Positions 1-9,082 of a DNA stretch of 64,000 nucleotides are shown piece by piece; the stretch's first letter is position 1, and every line of letters starts with the position of its first letter. Position numbers and translations under genes: made by a program. The DNA is from a bacterium (GTDB lineage Bacteria; AUK180), in contig JAGLGN010000020.1 of the NCBI GenBank assembly GCA_023144005.1, positions 136,941 to 200,940 of the forward strand, in the 5' to 3' direction. A model generated the notes under the pieces. The model ran no database searches. It saw only the letters and a program-made list of their open reading frames with translations, and was not told where the DNA came from.

Positions 1-1612
1 CTCCTATATCCAGGTCAATGTTGATCTCAAGACCGCCTTCGATACGCTGCGTGGCAGTAAAGATCACCTCTCCTTCCTGCCATCCGGAGAAATTTTCCGG
101 AAGCACGAGAACATTCTCCGTCCCGCCTTCGGGCTTCTCCAACTCAACGCCGGGATTCGGGTGAACGGTCATGAGAACAGGTAGGGAATTTAAAGGCGAT
201 TCATTCTTGAAGGCAACTATAAAGGAAGTGCTCTCCCCTATTCTTGTTTTATTTGAAGACCTCTTTACCTTGTATGTAAGGTACCTTCGGGTAGCTGCGA
301 TCACATTCCGCACCTTCATCTCTTCTTCGATCGATTCAAATATTTTAGTGAACTGTTTCTTGAATACGCGCTTTTCCTTGTCCACTTTCTTTATGGCCTT
401 TTTGAAATTTGCCTTCTCTTTATTAGTGATGCCGACCATATCTGTTTTCAAATTGATATATTTCTTGTAGAATTTCTTCTTCAGTATATTGATATTCTTG
501 TATTGATTGTTCGAGATAAAATCCCTTGAAATGATCTGATTCAGTAAATTTGCGATCTCCTCGCTCATATCGTCCAGATTATTCAATTGTTTTGTCCACT
601 GTACATCATCTTCCGCCAATTGACTTCGCAGATAAGATGTCAGGACCCGATTCATCTTCCAGATCTCAACCTCCTTTTTCAGGGTTTCCGAAAATATATT
701 GTAGAAGATAAATGAAAAGAGAAAATCCTTGAAACTGTCGTATATAAGAGGAGTTTCAGACAATCTGTCATCCCAGTCCAATCCAAAGATCACAATATCA
801 TTCAAGGCAATGAGCCATTTCTCATTTTCCAAAGAGAAGATATTGAGGTCAAAGTAACGAAATCTTTTAACTATCTTCTCGGTGTCCCGCAGATATATGG
901 AGATCTCATTTCTTTCCTCAACATAAATATTGTCTTTGATCGTAACGCTATAGGAAACCGTGGGATCTACCCAACCGGGGAAGAGCTCGATCTTGGAACT
1001 TTTGAATACCGGCCGGTCATCAATGGTAATCGCATATTTCAGATAAAGGCCGTCCGCGGGCTGAATGGGATCAAGGTCGATCTCGATGATCTCTTCAAAA
1101 TTCAATATGATCTCATACATCTCCCTGAAGACGGTTTCCCGCTTTTTATTCCGTATGATCAGCGGGATCTTCAAGTTAAGGGGTTCGATCTCCCTGTTCA
1201 ATGCATGTATTTTCAAGCATTTAAAAGCCCCCGCCTCATCAAAAGAGGTTTTATGCTCGATTATCTTCATATCATATTCAACACCTGCAGTGAAAAGATA
1301 AGAAGAAAGGATACCGGCATCACCGGATTCCTTGGAAACCCATTGCACATAACCTATGAAATTATATCTGGAAGAGATCTTCTCGGGGATCTCAATGTCC
1401 CATGTCACCTTCTGCGGGGAATTTCCCCTTAGAAAGACTTCCTTTTTATCATTGTCGATTTTTTGTGTATCTTTATCGACATTGGTTCCGATAAGATACA
1501 ATTTGATCAGATATTTACCCTCTTGTTCGGCAGAGAACAATCCGGAAACAATGATCTTATCTCCCGATTTTACATTGGTCTTCGATGCTCTGAAAAACTC
1601 AATCTTGATCAT
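1..1612 (-). CDS. Unrecognised beta-sandwich/coiled-coil protein, 3' end outside window
   Basis: The minus strand is open without a stop from an ATG at 1612 to the window edge, giving 537 visible residues; the C-terminus is missing. The start overlaps the aspartokinase stop by 14 nt and has a good ribosome site (AGGGAG, 4 nt spacing). The N-terminus (MIKIEFFRASKTNVKSGDKI) lacks a signal peptide. Residues about 1-110 and 110-260 look like alternating beta strands of Ig-like type. About 300-430 is charged, helical and probably coiled coil (many Lys/Glu, including KKKFYKKYINLK). About 440-537 is again beta-rich and resembles domains of the CARDB/DUF11 kind. I do not recognise the family. Its place as last visible gene of the pdxJ-epimerase-lysC operon suggests co-transcription but gives no function. 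Confidence 0.75.
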   Translation of the reverse strand, partial: MIKIEFFRASKTNVKSGDKIIVSGLFSAEQEGKYLIKLYLIGTNVDKDTQKIDNDKKEVFLRGNSPQKVTWDIEIPEKISSRYNFIGYVQWVSKESGDAGILSSYLFTAGVEYDMKIIEHKTSFDEAGAFKCLKIHALNREIEPLNLKIPLIIRNKKRETVFREMYEIILNFEEIIEIDLDPIQPADGLYLKYAITIDDRPVFKSSKIELFPGWVDPTVSYSVTIKDNIYVEERNEISIYLRDTEKIVKRFRYFDLNIFSLENEKWLIALNDIVIFGLDWDDRLSETPLIYDSFKDFLFSFIFYNIFSETLKKEVEIWKMNRVLTSYLRSQLAEDDVQWTKQLNNLDDMSEEIANLLNQIISRDFISNNQYKNINILKKKFYKKYINLKTDMVGITNKEKANFKKAIKKVDKEKRVFKKQFTKIFESIEEEMKVRNVIAATRRYLTYKVKRSSNKTRIGESTSFIVAFKNESPLNSLPVLMTVHPNPGVELEKPEGGTENVLVLPENFSGWQEGEVIFTATQRIEGGLEINIDLDIG

Positions 1613-2768
1613 TATTCTCCCTGTTTATAATATCCAGAAGTTCCTGCAAGTCGCTTTCGGGTATTAAAAGTGAAACATTAAAACCCGAGAAATGTACATC
1701 TGAAAAATCCATGGAACTGTTTTTGATAATTCCCATGATCTTTGAATAGAACCTCTTCTGGGTCCTGAATCCCCACCCCACGACAACGGTACGGCTGAAA
1801 GGGCCTGAAAGCTCAAAAGGCACTTTCTGATCTTTTAATTTGGGGCGGATCTTCTCTAATTCACTTTCAGACAGTGTAAGCAGAAGCTTCTTAAAATCCC
1901 CGCTGCTTATCCTGTCAAGATAATTTATGCTTATATCATCGCCCAATACGCGAAAGAAAGCTTCCGGGTCGGAATCAACAAGTAATTGATGTTCATCATC
2001 TCTGACAGATACCGCGAGGTATCTCTCATCAGAAAAGGAAAAGTCATCGTTCACGATCAATGTGTTTTCATCTTTTCCCAGGCCTTTGACGATCATGGGA
2101 ACACTGTATTTCTTCGCCGCCTCGATAGCTTTGCCCGCGATTATGCTGACATCGCCCTTAGAAAGCTCCATCATCGTGAAATAGTCTATCTTCTTGATCT
2201 TCTTCCCATCAGTTAACTCAGGATTGACGGTAAAAATAGCACCGGTATCCTTGTAGAACTCTACCAGGTCCGATTTCAATGCGGCCCCTATAGAAACTGC
2301 GGTAAGATCGCTGCCGCCGCGTCCGAGAGTGGTGATCTCTTCCAGAAGGTTCACGCCCTGGAAGCCGGCGACTATTATCACCTTGCCGAGATTCAATTCA
2401 GATTGCAATTTCTCGGAATTGATCTTCAATATGGAAGCATTACCGTATTCAGAATCTGTAATAATACCGATCTGATGGCCCGTAAATGAGATCGCGGGGA
2501 TCTTCTTACCGTGAAGGTACAGGGATAGAAGGGCTCCTGTCTTCTGTTCTCCGGTAGATATCAGCATATCCATCTCTCTCGGATCGGGGTTCGGGCTGAT
2601 GCTCTTCGCGTAATCAATAAGCCCTTCCGTCTCTTTCTTCAGGGCGGATACCACGGCAACGACCGAATTTCCTCTTTTCAATGTCTCTATAATATTGCTT
2701 CCGACCTTTTCTATGTCGTCAAGAGTATTAAGGATTGAGCCGCCGTACTTCTGAACGATCAGGTTCAT
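1599..2768 (-). CDS. lysC: Aspartate kinase
   Basis: Phosphorylates aspartate in the first step of the Lys/Thr/Met pathway; cytoplasmic. The 389-residue protein carries the amino-acid kinase signatures: KYGGS at 7-11 (usual KFGGT), the ISTGEQ block, GFQG, LGRGGSDLTAV, and a substrate-binding KDTGAIFTVNPE segment. The C-terminal third should be the paired ACT regulatory region; it is poorly conserved and the protein is slightly shorter than the common 400-410 residues, so feedback control may be altered (inference). The start overlaps the stop of the upstream epimerase in an ATGA arrangement (2765-2768), which indicates translational coupling. Fused homoserine dehydrogenase is absent. Confidence 0.92.
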   Translation of the reverse strand: MNLIVQKYGGSILNTLDDIEKVGSNIIETLKRGNSVVAVVSALKKETEGLIDYAKSISPNPDPREMDMLISTGEQKTGALLSLYLHGKKIPAISFTGHQIGIITDSEYGNASILKINSEKLQSELNLGKVIIVAGFQGVNLLEEITTLGRGGSDLTAVSIGAALKSDLVEFYKDTGAIFTVNPELTDGKKIKKIDYFTMMELSKGDVSIIAGKAIEAAKKYSVPMIVKGLGKDENTLIVNDDFSFSDERYLAVSVRDDEHQLLVDSDPEAFFRVLGDDISINYLDRISSGDFKKLLLTLSESELEKIRPKLKDQKVPFELSGPFSRTVVVGWGFRTQKRFYSKIMGIIKNSSMDFSDVHFSGFNVSLLIPESDLQELLDIINRENNDQD

Positions 2769-3688
2769 TTAAAATTCTCTTTAAACCATTCCCCGGTTTC
2801 CCGTAATCCCGTTCTCATGTCTCGCGTTGGTTCCCACCCCGTGGCGCTTTTAAGCTTATCGTGGGAAAGCAGACTTCTCAGCAATTCTCCCGGCCGCGCC
2901 TCTAAATAAATGGGCTCTCTGCCGTATTTCAACTCATCCGCCAATATATGGAAGATCTCGTTCACGGTAGCTTCCTTACCTGTGGAAATATTGAATATTC
3001 CCTGTGTCTTCTGCTCATATACCTCAACCATCGCGTCAACTACATCGCGGATATAAACAAAATCACGGGTTTGATTACCGTCACCGTAAATATTGATCTT
3101 TTTATCTTTCAACATGCGGTTCGCGAAGATCGAGACCACGCCCGCTTCGCTTTGGGGATTTTGCCTGGGGCCGTAAACATTACTGAAACGGAAAATCGAA
3201 GTATTGAAGCCATAGAGCTTTTTGAAACAAAAAAGATATTTTTCAATGGTCAATTTATCGATCCCATAAGGAGATTCAGGCTCTGTCGGATGATCTTCCG
3301 TCGCGGGGTATTCGATCTGCTCCCCGTAGATGGCTCCGCCCGAAGAGGCAAAATAGGTCTCCGCAACCCCATATTTGGCAGCGTTCACTATGAGATTTAC
3401 ACTGCCTTTAACATTGACATCTATCTCATATTCGATCTCGCTCAAAGATTTTCGGATATCGATTTGCGCGGCAAAATGAAATACCGAGTCTATCTCGTGA
3501 TTCTGAAACACTTTTTTCAGGTTTAAAGACCTGATATCCATCTTGTAGAAGATCGCACTCGAATTCAAATTTGCCTTCAATCCGCTGGAAAGGTTATCAA
3601 TAATGATCACATTCTTTCCCAATTCTATCAGACGATCCACCAAGTGTGATCCGATAAATCCAGCTCCGCCGGTTACTAATACGTTCAT
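2765..3688 (-). CDS. NAD-dependent sugar-nucleotide epimerase/dehydratase (extended SDR)
   Basis: 307-residue extended short-chain dehydrogenase, GalE-like. The NAD-binding motif GGAGFIGSH is at 7-15, the adenine-ribose acidic loop IIIDNLSSG follows, and the catalytic Tyr141-x3-Lys145 lies in PYGIDK. The active-site Ser region is ASSGGAIYG, and the substrate-binding region contains RFSNVYGPRQ. These fit UDP-glucose/UDP-GlcNAc 4-epimerases; the exact substrate cannot be read from sequence. It is coupled by ATGA overlaps to pdxJ upstream (3685-3688) and aspartokinase downstream. Its role is probably to supply a sugar nucleotide for surface polysaccharide, although no glycosyltransferase is adjacent. 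Confidence 0.88.
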   Translation of the reverse strand: MNVLVTGGAGFIGSHLVDRLIELGKNVIIIDNLSSGLKANLNSSAIFYKMDIRSLNLKKVFQNHEIDSVFHFAAQIDIRKSLSEIEYEIDVNVKGSVNLIVNAAKYGVAETYFASSGGAIYGEQIEYPATEDHPTEPESPYGIDKLTIEKYLFCFKKLYGFNTSIFRFSNVYGPRQNPQSEAGVVSIFANRMLKDKKINIYGDGNQTRDFVYIRDVVDAMVEVYEQKTQGIFNISTGKEATVNEIFHILADELKYGREPIYLEARPGELLRSLLSHDKLKSATGWEPTRDMRTGLRETGEWFKENFK

Positions 3689-4401
3689 AATATTTCTTCC
3701 CTCATCTTATATACAGCTGTCTGCATGCCTTCTAAAACGGCATCACAGATCAAAAAATGTCCTATCGAAGCCTCTTCTATCAGGGCATTGCCCTTGAATG
3801 GCTTGATATTCTCCAAGGTCAGTCCATGTCCGATATGAACACGCAGGCCGACTTCATGTGCGGTCTCAAAAGCGCTGAAAAGGCGTTCCAGCTCCTCTTC
3901 GGCGGCAACAGCGTCCTTATTCAAGAATGCTGTCGCATATTTACCGGTATGGAACTCAACTATATCCCCCCCGCATTGTTTTGCCGCTTTTATCTCATCC
4001 GTGTCAGGCTCAATGAAAAAACTTGTCAGTATGTCCTTCTGCTTGAATCTTTTTAAAAGAGGCGTAAATTTATCCTCATTGCCGGCTACGGCAAGGCCTC
4101 CTTCCGTTGTCAGCTCTTCTCTCTTTTCGGGAACAAGCGTTATCTGGTCAGGAAGTACCTTCAAGGCAAAATCAATTATCTCCGGGTAAGCCGCCATCTC
4201 AAGGTTCAATCTCGTCACTGTCTGTCTCAAGAGCATGATGTCCTCATCTTGAGTATGCCGTCTATCCTCGCGCAGGTGCGCCGTAATACCGTCAGCTCCC
4301 GCTTGAATAGCTAAAAGAGCGGCAAAGACAGGAGAGGGGAAACCCTCTTTTCTCTGTTCTCTTAAAGTCGCTACATGATCTATGTTAACTGACAGTTTCA
4401 T
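3685..4401 (-). CDS. pdxJ: Pyridoxine 5'-phosphate synthase PdxJ
   Basis: Condenses 3-amino-2-oxopropyl phosphate with 1-deoxyxylulose 5-phosphate to make pyridoxine 5'-phosphate (DXP-dependent vitamin B6 route). The 238 residues match the usual PdxJ length and show the hallmark N-terminus LSVNIDHVATLREQR, the TAHLREDRRHTQDEDI block, the conserved EPD segment, and the C-terminal HIGHGLTLENI and ASIGHFLICDA segments. First gene of a four-gene minus-strand operon. A clear promoter lies at 4431-4459, and GGGAG precedes the ATG by about 10 nt. PdxJ is found mainly in Gram-negative lineages, which agrees with the outer-membrane genes in the window. Confidence 0.97.
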   Translation of the reverse strand: MKLSVNIDHVATLREQRKEGFPSPVFAALLAIQAGADGITAHLREDRRHTQDEDIMLLRQTVTRLNLEMAAYPEIIDFALKVLPDQITLVPEKREELTTEGGLAVAGNEDKFTPLLKRFKQKDILTSFFIEPDTDEIKAAKQCGGDIVEFHTGKYATAFLNKDAVAAEEELERLFSAFETAHEVGLRVHIGHGLTLENIKPFKGNALIEEASIGHFLICDAVLEGMQTAVYKMREEIL

Positions 4402-4430
4402 CGCATAATTCTCCCAATAAGTGTATGTTT

Positions 4431-4459
4431 ATTATACCATTAAATAGAGGGAAATACAA
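4431..4459 (-). promoter_or_regulatory. Sigma-70-like promoter of the pdxJ operon
   Basis: Reading on the minus strand, TTGTAT (4459-4454), a 17-nt spacer and TATAAT (4436-4431) precede the pdxJ ATG (4401) by about 30 nt. No dyad or riboswitch-like structure is visible in the short leader. Confidence 0.7.
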
Positions 4460-4498
4460 GTTTTCGTTGTATGTGTTGTCGTATTGGCGTATATTGAC

Positions 4499-5194
4499 TT
4501 ATTTCGTTTTTACTAATTCATCGAATATTTCTGTATCCATTCCGACCATCAGAGGAGAGCTGTGCGAAGGGCGGAATCTGACAACGGAAATTCCGAAGCC
4601 TGCCGCAATTCCTCGTAATGTATCCTGCAAACTTTTTTCGATATCTGAGCGGTTGTTTTTCAGAAAGAGCTCTACATTGCTCATGATCTTCTCTTTCCCC
4701 TCTTGTATGAGGATATTCCGCTCCTCTACCGATATCTTGATACCCGGATTTATGATTGGGGGAAGTATGCCCGGAAGGAATTTCATCTCCTTTTCGTCCA
4801 GAAATTGTATCTCCGACACATGCGTCGAGTAAAACAATGTCGGCAGATAGAAGGTTACTACCCCTTCTTCAGGGGAAGATTCGATGTGAAAATCGGGATC
4901 TCTGAGATTTATCTTGAAATCGGAAACGAATTCCATCATCATGATGATCCGCTTCTCGGAAACCACGATCTTCTTCAAAAGAGAAAGGAATCCGCTGCCA
5001 CCCTTTTTTCCGGATTCCACTATCAATTCCTTTGAATAAAGCCGGTAAAAAGACAGTTCCCCTATCTCTCTGATCTTATCGATCATAGGGTAGAACGATC
5101 TTTGTACCGATTCTTTTTTGGAAAGGGCCATCATTATCACCATTACACCCAGAACGACAGCGGCAGATGTAGTTATTATTAACGCGCTTACCAT
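4499..5194 (-). CDS. Membrane-anchored DUF4230-like protein
   Basis: 231 residues. One N-terminal transmembrane segment (about 4-24, IITTSAAVVLGVMVIMMAL) is followed by a soluble domain. The layout, with early EL-x-x-YRLYSKEL strands, a mid beta-rich region with FYLPTLFYST, and a C-terminal helical part ending IAAGFGISVVRFRPS, resembles the DUF4230 family. This is an assignment from pattern memory, not from a search. It lies 12 nt downstream of the Nudix gene in the same operon as the nitrilase-like gene. Function unknown. Confidence 0.6.
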   Translation of the reverse strand: MVSALIITTSAAVVLGVMVIMMALSKKESVQRSFYPMIDKIREIGELSFYRLYSKELIVESGKKGGSGFLSLLKKIVVSEKRIIMMMEFVSDFKINLRDPDFHIESSPEEGVVTFYLPTLFYSTHVSEIQFLDEKEMKFLPGILPPIINPGIKISVEERNILIQEGKEKIMSNVELFLKNNRSDIEKSLQDTLRGIAAGFGISVVRFRPSHSSPLMVGMDTEIFDELVKTK

Positions 5195-5206
5195 ATTTTC
5201 ACCTCT

Positions 5207-5632
5207 CTAATGCTCTGATTCATCTAACAACAGGGACAAAGCCTGCTTAACCGCGCTCTTTTTAAAAGAAGGCAGCTTTCCAATGAGATTATCTATATTC
5301 ATCCACTTATAGGAGGAAAATTCGGAGCCTAAAGAGATTTCGCTATTCCCCGGTATCGTCAGCAGATAATATATATGCTCCTGACCTTCCCAATCCGATC
5401 CGTCATGGGAAAATATTTTCTCGTATTTGATCGGGCCGGTGCTCTTCAGAATATCGTAATCGGAGATACCGGTCTCCTCCATCAGCTCTCTTTTTAAAGC
5501 GGACTCTTCCGTTTCACCCGTATCTATCCCACCCTGAGGCAATTGCCATGTGGAGGGATGATCGCTCCGCTGAAAAGCGAGGATCATGTCACCGTTGATA
5601 ATAACCGCCGCTACTCCCCTTCGAAAACTCAC
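5207..5632 (-). CDS. Nudix hydrolase, RppH-like
   Basis: 141 residues with a complete Nudix box at 34-56 (GGIDTGETEESALKREL then MEETG). The N-terminal FRRGVAAVIIN and WQLPQGGIDTGE context is that of RNA pyrophosphohydrolase (RppH/YgdP) and diadenosine-polyphosphate hydrolases. RppH removes pyrophosphate from 5' ends of mRNA and starts decay; the family also includes dinucleotide hydrolases, so the substrate is not certain. The start overlaps the nitrilase stop by 4 nt (5629-5632), indicating translational coupling. Confidence 0.88.
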   Translation of the reverse strand: MSFRRGVAAVIINGDMILAFQRSDHPSTWQLPQGGIDTGETEESALKRELMEETGISDYDILKSTGPIKYEKIFSHDGSDWEGQEHIYYLLTIPGNSEISLGSEFSSYKWMNIDNLIGKLPSFKKSAVKQALSLLLDESEH

Positions 5633-6396
5633 ATATCCTCCCAGAGATTGTTCATCGGATTGAGATTCTTATCGTCCGCCAATGAAGGATCAAGCTCCGC
5701 GACACCGATATGATCACCATCCTCGGGAGAGGAAACGAGTATCTCCCCCTTATGGGAGACGATCTGTGAACTGCCCGTAAAGGTATTTGTGAATTCCTGA
5801 TTCGTCTCGGTGCCGTATCGATTGGCAATTATTATGAAGACCCTGTTCTCCAAGGCCCGTGTTATTGAGGCGGCCTGATAATACGGCATGACGAGATTTG
5901 TGGGGTGAAGGATCATTTGCGCACCGGCCAAAGCGAGGGCTCTCATGGCTTCAGGAAAGAACCAGTCGAAACATACAAGCATACCCGCTTTGAAGTTGCC
6001 CGTTTCAAAGACCGGATAACCGAGGTCGCCCCTTTCATAAAAGCATTTCTCTCTGAAAAAAAGGTGAACCTTTCTGTATTTTCCGATATATCCGTCAGGA
6101 CCTGCGAGAAGCGCAGAATTATACAGCTTATCGCCTTCAAGTTCCGAGATCCCCGCCGATATGAAAGCATTCTTTGCTTTGGCGGTTTCGATCAGAAATT
6201 CACTGGTAGGGCCATGCGGGATATTCTCTGAAACGGCCAGTATCTCCTCCCGGGTGGAGAAGGTGTAGCCGGTATTGAAAAGTTCGGGTAGAACGATAAC
6301 ATCTGCCGAGGCTTCGGAAAGGAGCTTTTCAGCCTTTCCGATATTCGCCTTAACATCAAGCAATTCGGGATTCATCTGTATATACGCTGCCTTCAT
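5629..6396 (-). CDS. Carbon-nitrogen hydrolase (nitrilase superfamily amidase)
   Basis: 255 residues with the Glu-Lys-Cys catalytic triad of the nitrilase superfamily: Glu38 in VLPELF, Lys109 in KYRKVHLF, and Cys142 in LVCFDWFFPE. The FDWFFPEAMRALALAGAQ segment resembles omega-amidase/YafV and N-carbamoylputrescine amidase-type enzymes. Substrate cannot be assigned; omega-amidase-like metabolite repair is one possibility. First gene of the nitrilase-Nudix-DUF4230-like operon. A ribosome site GGAGG lies 5 nt before the ATG, and a likely promoter at 6414-6440 diverges from tldD. Confidence 0.9.
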   Translation of the reverse strand: MKAAYIQMNPELLDVKANIGKAEKLLSEASADVIVLPELFNTGYTFSTREEILAVSENIPHGPTSEFLIETAKAKNAFISAGISELEGDKLYNSALLAGPDGYIGKYRKVHLFFREKCFYERGDLGYPVFETGNFKAGMLVCFDWFFPEAMRALALAGAQMILHPTNLVMPYYQAASITRALENRVFIIIANRYGTETNQEFTNTFTGSSQIVSHKGEILVSSPEDGDHIGVAELDPSLADDKNLNPMNNLWEDM

Positions 6397-6413
6397 ACTA
6401 CCTCCAACGATAT

Positions 6414-6440
6414 TTTATAATAAAAACGGCACTATTTCAA
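6414..6440 (-). promoter_or_regulatory. Promoter for the nitrilase operon
   Basis: On the minus strand TTGAAA (6440-6435), a 15-nt spacer and TATAAA (6419-6414). The spacer is short, so this is a weaker call than the other promoters here. Confidence 0.45.
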
Positions 6441-6449
6441 GAAAACCGC

Positions 6450-6477
6450 TTGATTATTAAGGTGCAAGTGTTACAAT
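6450..6477 (+). promoter_or_regulatory. Promoter for tldD-tldE
   Basis: TTGATT (6450-6455), a 16-nt spacer and TACAAT (6472-6477) lie 24 nt before the tldD ATG, which also has GGAGG 5 nt upstream. It is divergent from the nitrilase promoter. Confidence 0.6.
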
Positions 6478-6501
6478 AAGCTCAACGAAGATGGAGGTAT
6501 T

Positions 6502-7839
6502 ATGTACAATTTTCCGAAGGGATTCTACTCCGATGTAAGGATCGAAGATGTCTTCAACACCTTATTGGTCTACACTATGGGAAATCTTGAACAGCAAAGG
6601 GTAAGGGAACACAAGGGCGCCTTCATCCGTCTTTTCGATGGCAAGCGCTGGTATTACGCCTCTTTGACCGATGTAAATGACATTCAGAATAAATTGGATC
6701 ACCTGGCTTCGATGGCGTGTTTCAATGATAATATCCTTAAAGACCCCGTGGTTAAAAAACTCCGGAAAACCAAGGATAAAAAACTTATCTTTCAGGACGG
6801 ATCCGTAAGGGACATACCGCTTTCGGAAAAGAAAGAGCTTATTGAAACCAGGTTCTCCCTTCTAAGCGGCAGGCCTTCCATTTCATATTGGCGTGTAATG
6901 TATATCGACAAGAATGTAAAAAAGGAATTCTACTCCAGTAAAGGAAGCGAGTTGTCCTTTGATATACAGAAGACAGGTACGCATTTTTCCTTCAAAATGA
7001 CGGATGGTGACAGAACATTTCAGGAATCAATTCAGAGCTCAAGGGACTATTTTACGGAATTAGAGGCAACCCTCTCCACCATACCCGAAGATCTTGATAT
7101 GAACGAACGATTCATGAAAAACAGTTCTCCGATCACACCGGGCAAATATCAGGTCATACTCTCACCGAAAGCAGCAGGTGTATTCGCGCATGAGAGCTTC
7201 GGCCACAAAAGCGAAGCCGATTTCATGCTGGGAGACGAGACGATGAAAAATGAATGGGCCTTGGACAAAAAGATCGGCCCGGACTTCCTCTCCATCGTGG
7301 ACGATGGAACCATTTCAGGTTCTGGATACACCCCTTGGGATGATGAAGGCACACCTGCACAGAAGACATTTCTCATAAAAGACGGTGTGCTCGCGGGTAG
7401 GCTGCACAACAGTGTTACCGCAGCTTTTCTGGAAGAGGACCCTACCGGGAACGGCCGCTCTCTCGGCTTCGAATATGACCCCATCGTAAGGATGACCTCA
7501 ACTTATATCGAGGGCGGGAAATTGAGCAAAGAAGAACTTTTCAACTTAGTTGACGATGGCATCTTTATTGACTCCATAAAGCACGGCTCGGGAATGTCAA
7601 CCTTTACGATCGCGCCGTCAAGAGCGTATCTTATCAAGGACGGGAAAATCTCGGATCCCGTCAATATCTCAGTGATCTCGGGAAATGTCTTCTCCACGCT
7701 TGGAAAGATCAAGGGTGTTTCCAATGAAGTAACAGTTCTCTCTTTCGTACTTGGAGGGTGCGGCAAATTTGAGCAGTACCCTCTTGATGTCGGCCTCGGC
7801 GGCCCCTATGTGCTTGTCGATGATATGAATGTTCAATAA
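6502..7839 (+). CDS. tldD: TldD family metalloprotease subunit
   Basis: 445-residue member of the TldD/PmbA (U62) family. The zinc-binding HExxxH is present as HESFGH at 230-235, followed by KSEADFMLGDE. The C-terminal GGCGKFEQYPLDVGLGGPY block is also typical; its cysteine can be the third metal ligand in this family. TldD forms a heterodimer with TldE and cleaves small unfolded peptides, including microcin or RiPP precursors and CcdA in enterobacteria. It is followed 10 nt downstream by tldE. No precursor-peptide or peptide-modification gene lies nearby, so a housekeeping peptide-degradation role is more likely here (inference). Confidence 0.93.
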   Translation: MYNFPKGFYSDVRIEDVFNTLLVYTMGNLEQQRVREHKGAFIRLFDGKRWYYASLTDVNDIQNKLDHLASMACFNDNILKDPVVKKLRKTKDKKLIFQDGSVRDIPLSEKKELIETRFSLLSGRPSISYWRVMYIDKNVKKEFYSSKGSELSFDIQKTGTHFSFKMTDGDRTFQESIQSSRDYFTELEATLSTIPEDLDMNERFMKNSSPITPGKYQVILSPKAAGVFAHESFGHKSEADFMLGDETMKNEWALDKKIGPDFLSIVDDGTISGSGYTPWDDEGTPAQKTFLIKDGVLAGRLHNSVTAAFLEEDPTGNGRSLGFEYDPIVRMTSTYIEGGKLSKEELFNLVDDGIFIDSIKHGSGMSTFTIAPSRAYLIKDGKISDPVNISVISGNVFSTLGKIKGVSNEVTVLSFVLGGCGKFEQYPLDVGLGGPYVLVDDMNVQ

Positions 7840-7849
7840 AGGGTGAGAT

Positions 7850-9082
7850 ATGAAAAAAGAAAAATATACAGTAAGATCGGATTCAGTAAGCATTAAAATA
7901 TCAGGCTCTCAAATAGCGTCAGTAAAGGAAAGCGAGATACTGCGGACGGGTTTTCGCATTTACAAAGATAAGAAGATCGGAGTTGCCGGAGCTCTTGGTA
8001 AGTTCAATAAGAAGAAATTGGAAAAGAAAGCTATTGACGCACTTGCTGCCGGTATAACTTATCCCTTCGGAATTGAGAGCAATGTGAAGGAAAAGAAAGT
8101 TACCGGGAAATTATCACTCGACGGCAAATGGCTGCTGTCTGAAACGGAAATAATATTAGAGAAATTGCGTAAGGAGCATCCGGATGTCATCTTCTCACAT
8201 AAGGTCGAAATGAGCCGTTCCAAGATCTGTTTGAAGAACGATCAAGGACTTGACTTGTCACATGAGACAACAGTGATGCAGATGGGTTTGGTGTATAAGA
8301 TGGCGTCTTCAGCAAATATTATGGATGGTTTCATCGGGTATCACGGTATTAAATACGACCGCGACGCCTTTCTGAAGGATTCAAATGAGATACTCACTGC
8401 TCATAAGAATGAAGTCGAAATACCTAACGGGGTTCATCCGGTGATCGTTGAGTCGGGTTACGCCTCACTTTTCCTTTCAAAGATCATTGCGGACCTCAGC
8501 GGAATAGCCATCGGCACAGGAAGCTCTATATTGAAGGATAAAATGGGAAAGAAAGCATTTTCAGAGAATTTTTCTCTGCTTCAATCTACAGAAGAAGATT
8601 ATCTGAACTTTCCGTTCTTTGACCATGAGGGATGTTTTTCAAAGAATTTCCGTGTACCGCTCATTGAGAATGGGGTTTTGATTTCGCCCTACTCCGACAA
8701 AAGGGTTTCAGATAAGTTCAAACTCCCGCACACATTCAGCGCGGGAGGCACCCATGACAGCGTTCCAACCGTAATTTTGCCCGGGTATCGGATTGCGGAA
8801 AGCAGCAAGACGCTGAAGGAATTGCTCGGCGGCAGACCGGGAATCTTTGTTAAGATGGCAAGCGGCGGAGACACTACCGCAACCGGTGATTTCGCAACAC
8901 CTGTCCAGGTAGCATTCTGGTTTGACGGCGATAAATTTGTCGGGAAACTACCTCAGATACAGATCCGCTCCGATATCTATAAGATGTTCGGAAAGGACTT
9001 CATCGGCTTGGCGAAAAACAGTATCTCGGATTATACAGTAGATAAACCTCTGGTAGTGGATATGCAGGTAGAGAATCTCTGA
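7850..9082 (+). CDS. tldE: TldE/PmbA family protein, partner of TldD
   Basis: 410 residues of the same U62 fold as TldD but without HExxxH, as expected for the non-catalytic TldE/PmbA subunit. Conserved features include the GxSILKDKMG and FPFFDHEGCFSKN blocks, YSDKRVSDKFKLPHTFSAGG, and the C-terminal FVKMASGGDTTATGDF glycine-rich segment. The ribosome site GGGTGA lies about 5 nt before the ATG. It is the second gene of the tldD operon. Its stop codon at 9080-9082 directly abuts the stop codon of the convergent PAS gene, inside a palindrome. Confidence 0.9.
   Translation: MKKEKYTVRSDSVSIKISGSQIASVKESEILRTGFRIYKDKKIGVAGALGKFNKKKLEKKAIDALAAGITYPFGIESNVKEKKVTGKLSLDGKWLLSETEIILEKLRKEHPDVIFSHKVEMSRSKICLKNDQGLDLSHETTVMQMGLVYKMASSANIMDGFIGYHGIKYDRDAFLKDSNEILTAHKNEVEIPNGVHPVIVESGYASLFLSKIIADLSGIAIGTGSSILKDKMGKKAFSENFSLLQSTEEDYLNFPFFDHEGCFSKNFRVPLIENGVLISPYSDKRVSDKFKLPHTFSAGGTHDSVPTVILPGYRIAESSKTLKELLGGRPGIFVKMASGGDTTATGDFATPVQVAFWFDGDKFVGKLPQIQIRSDIYKMFGKDFIGLAKNSISDYTVDKPLVVDMQVENL

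Noticed and set aside
6502-9082. TldD/TldE as maturation proteases for a local RiPP
   Set aside because: No short precursor frame, radical-SAM, YcaO or exporter gene lies next to them.
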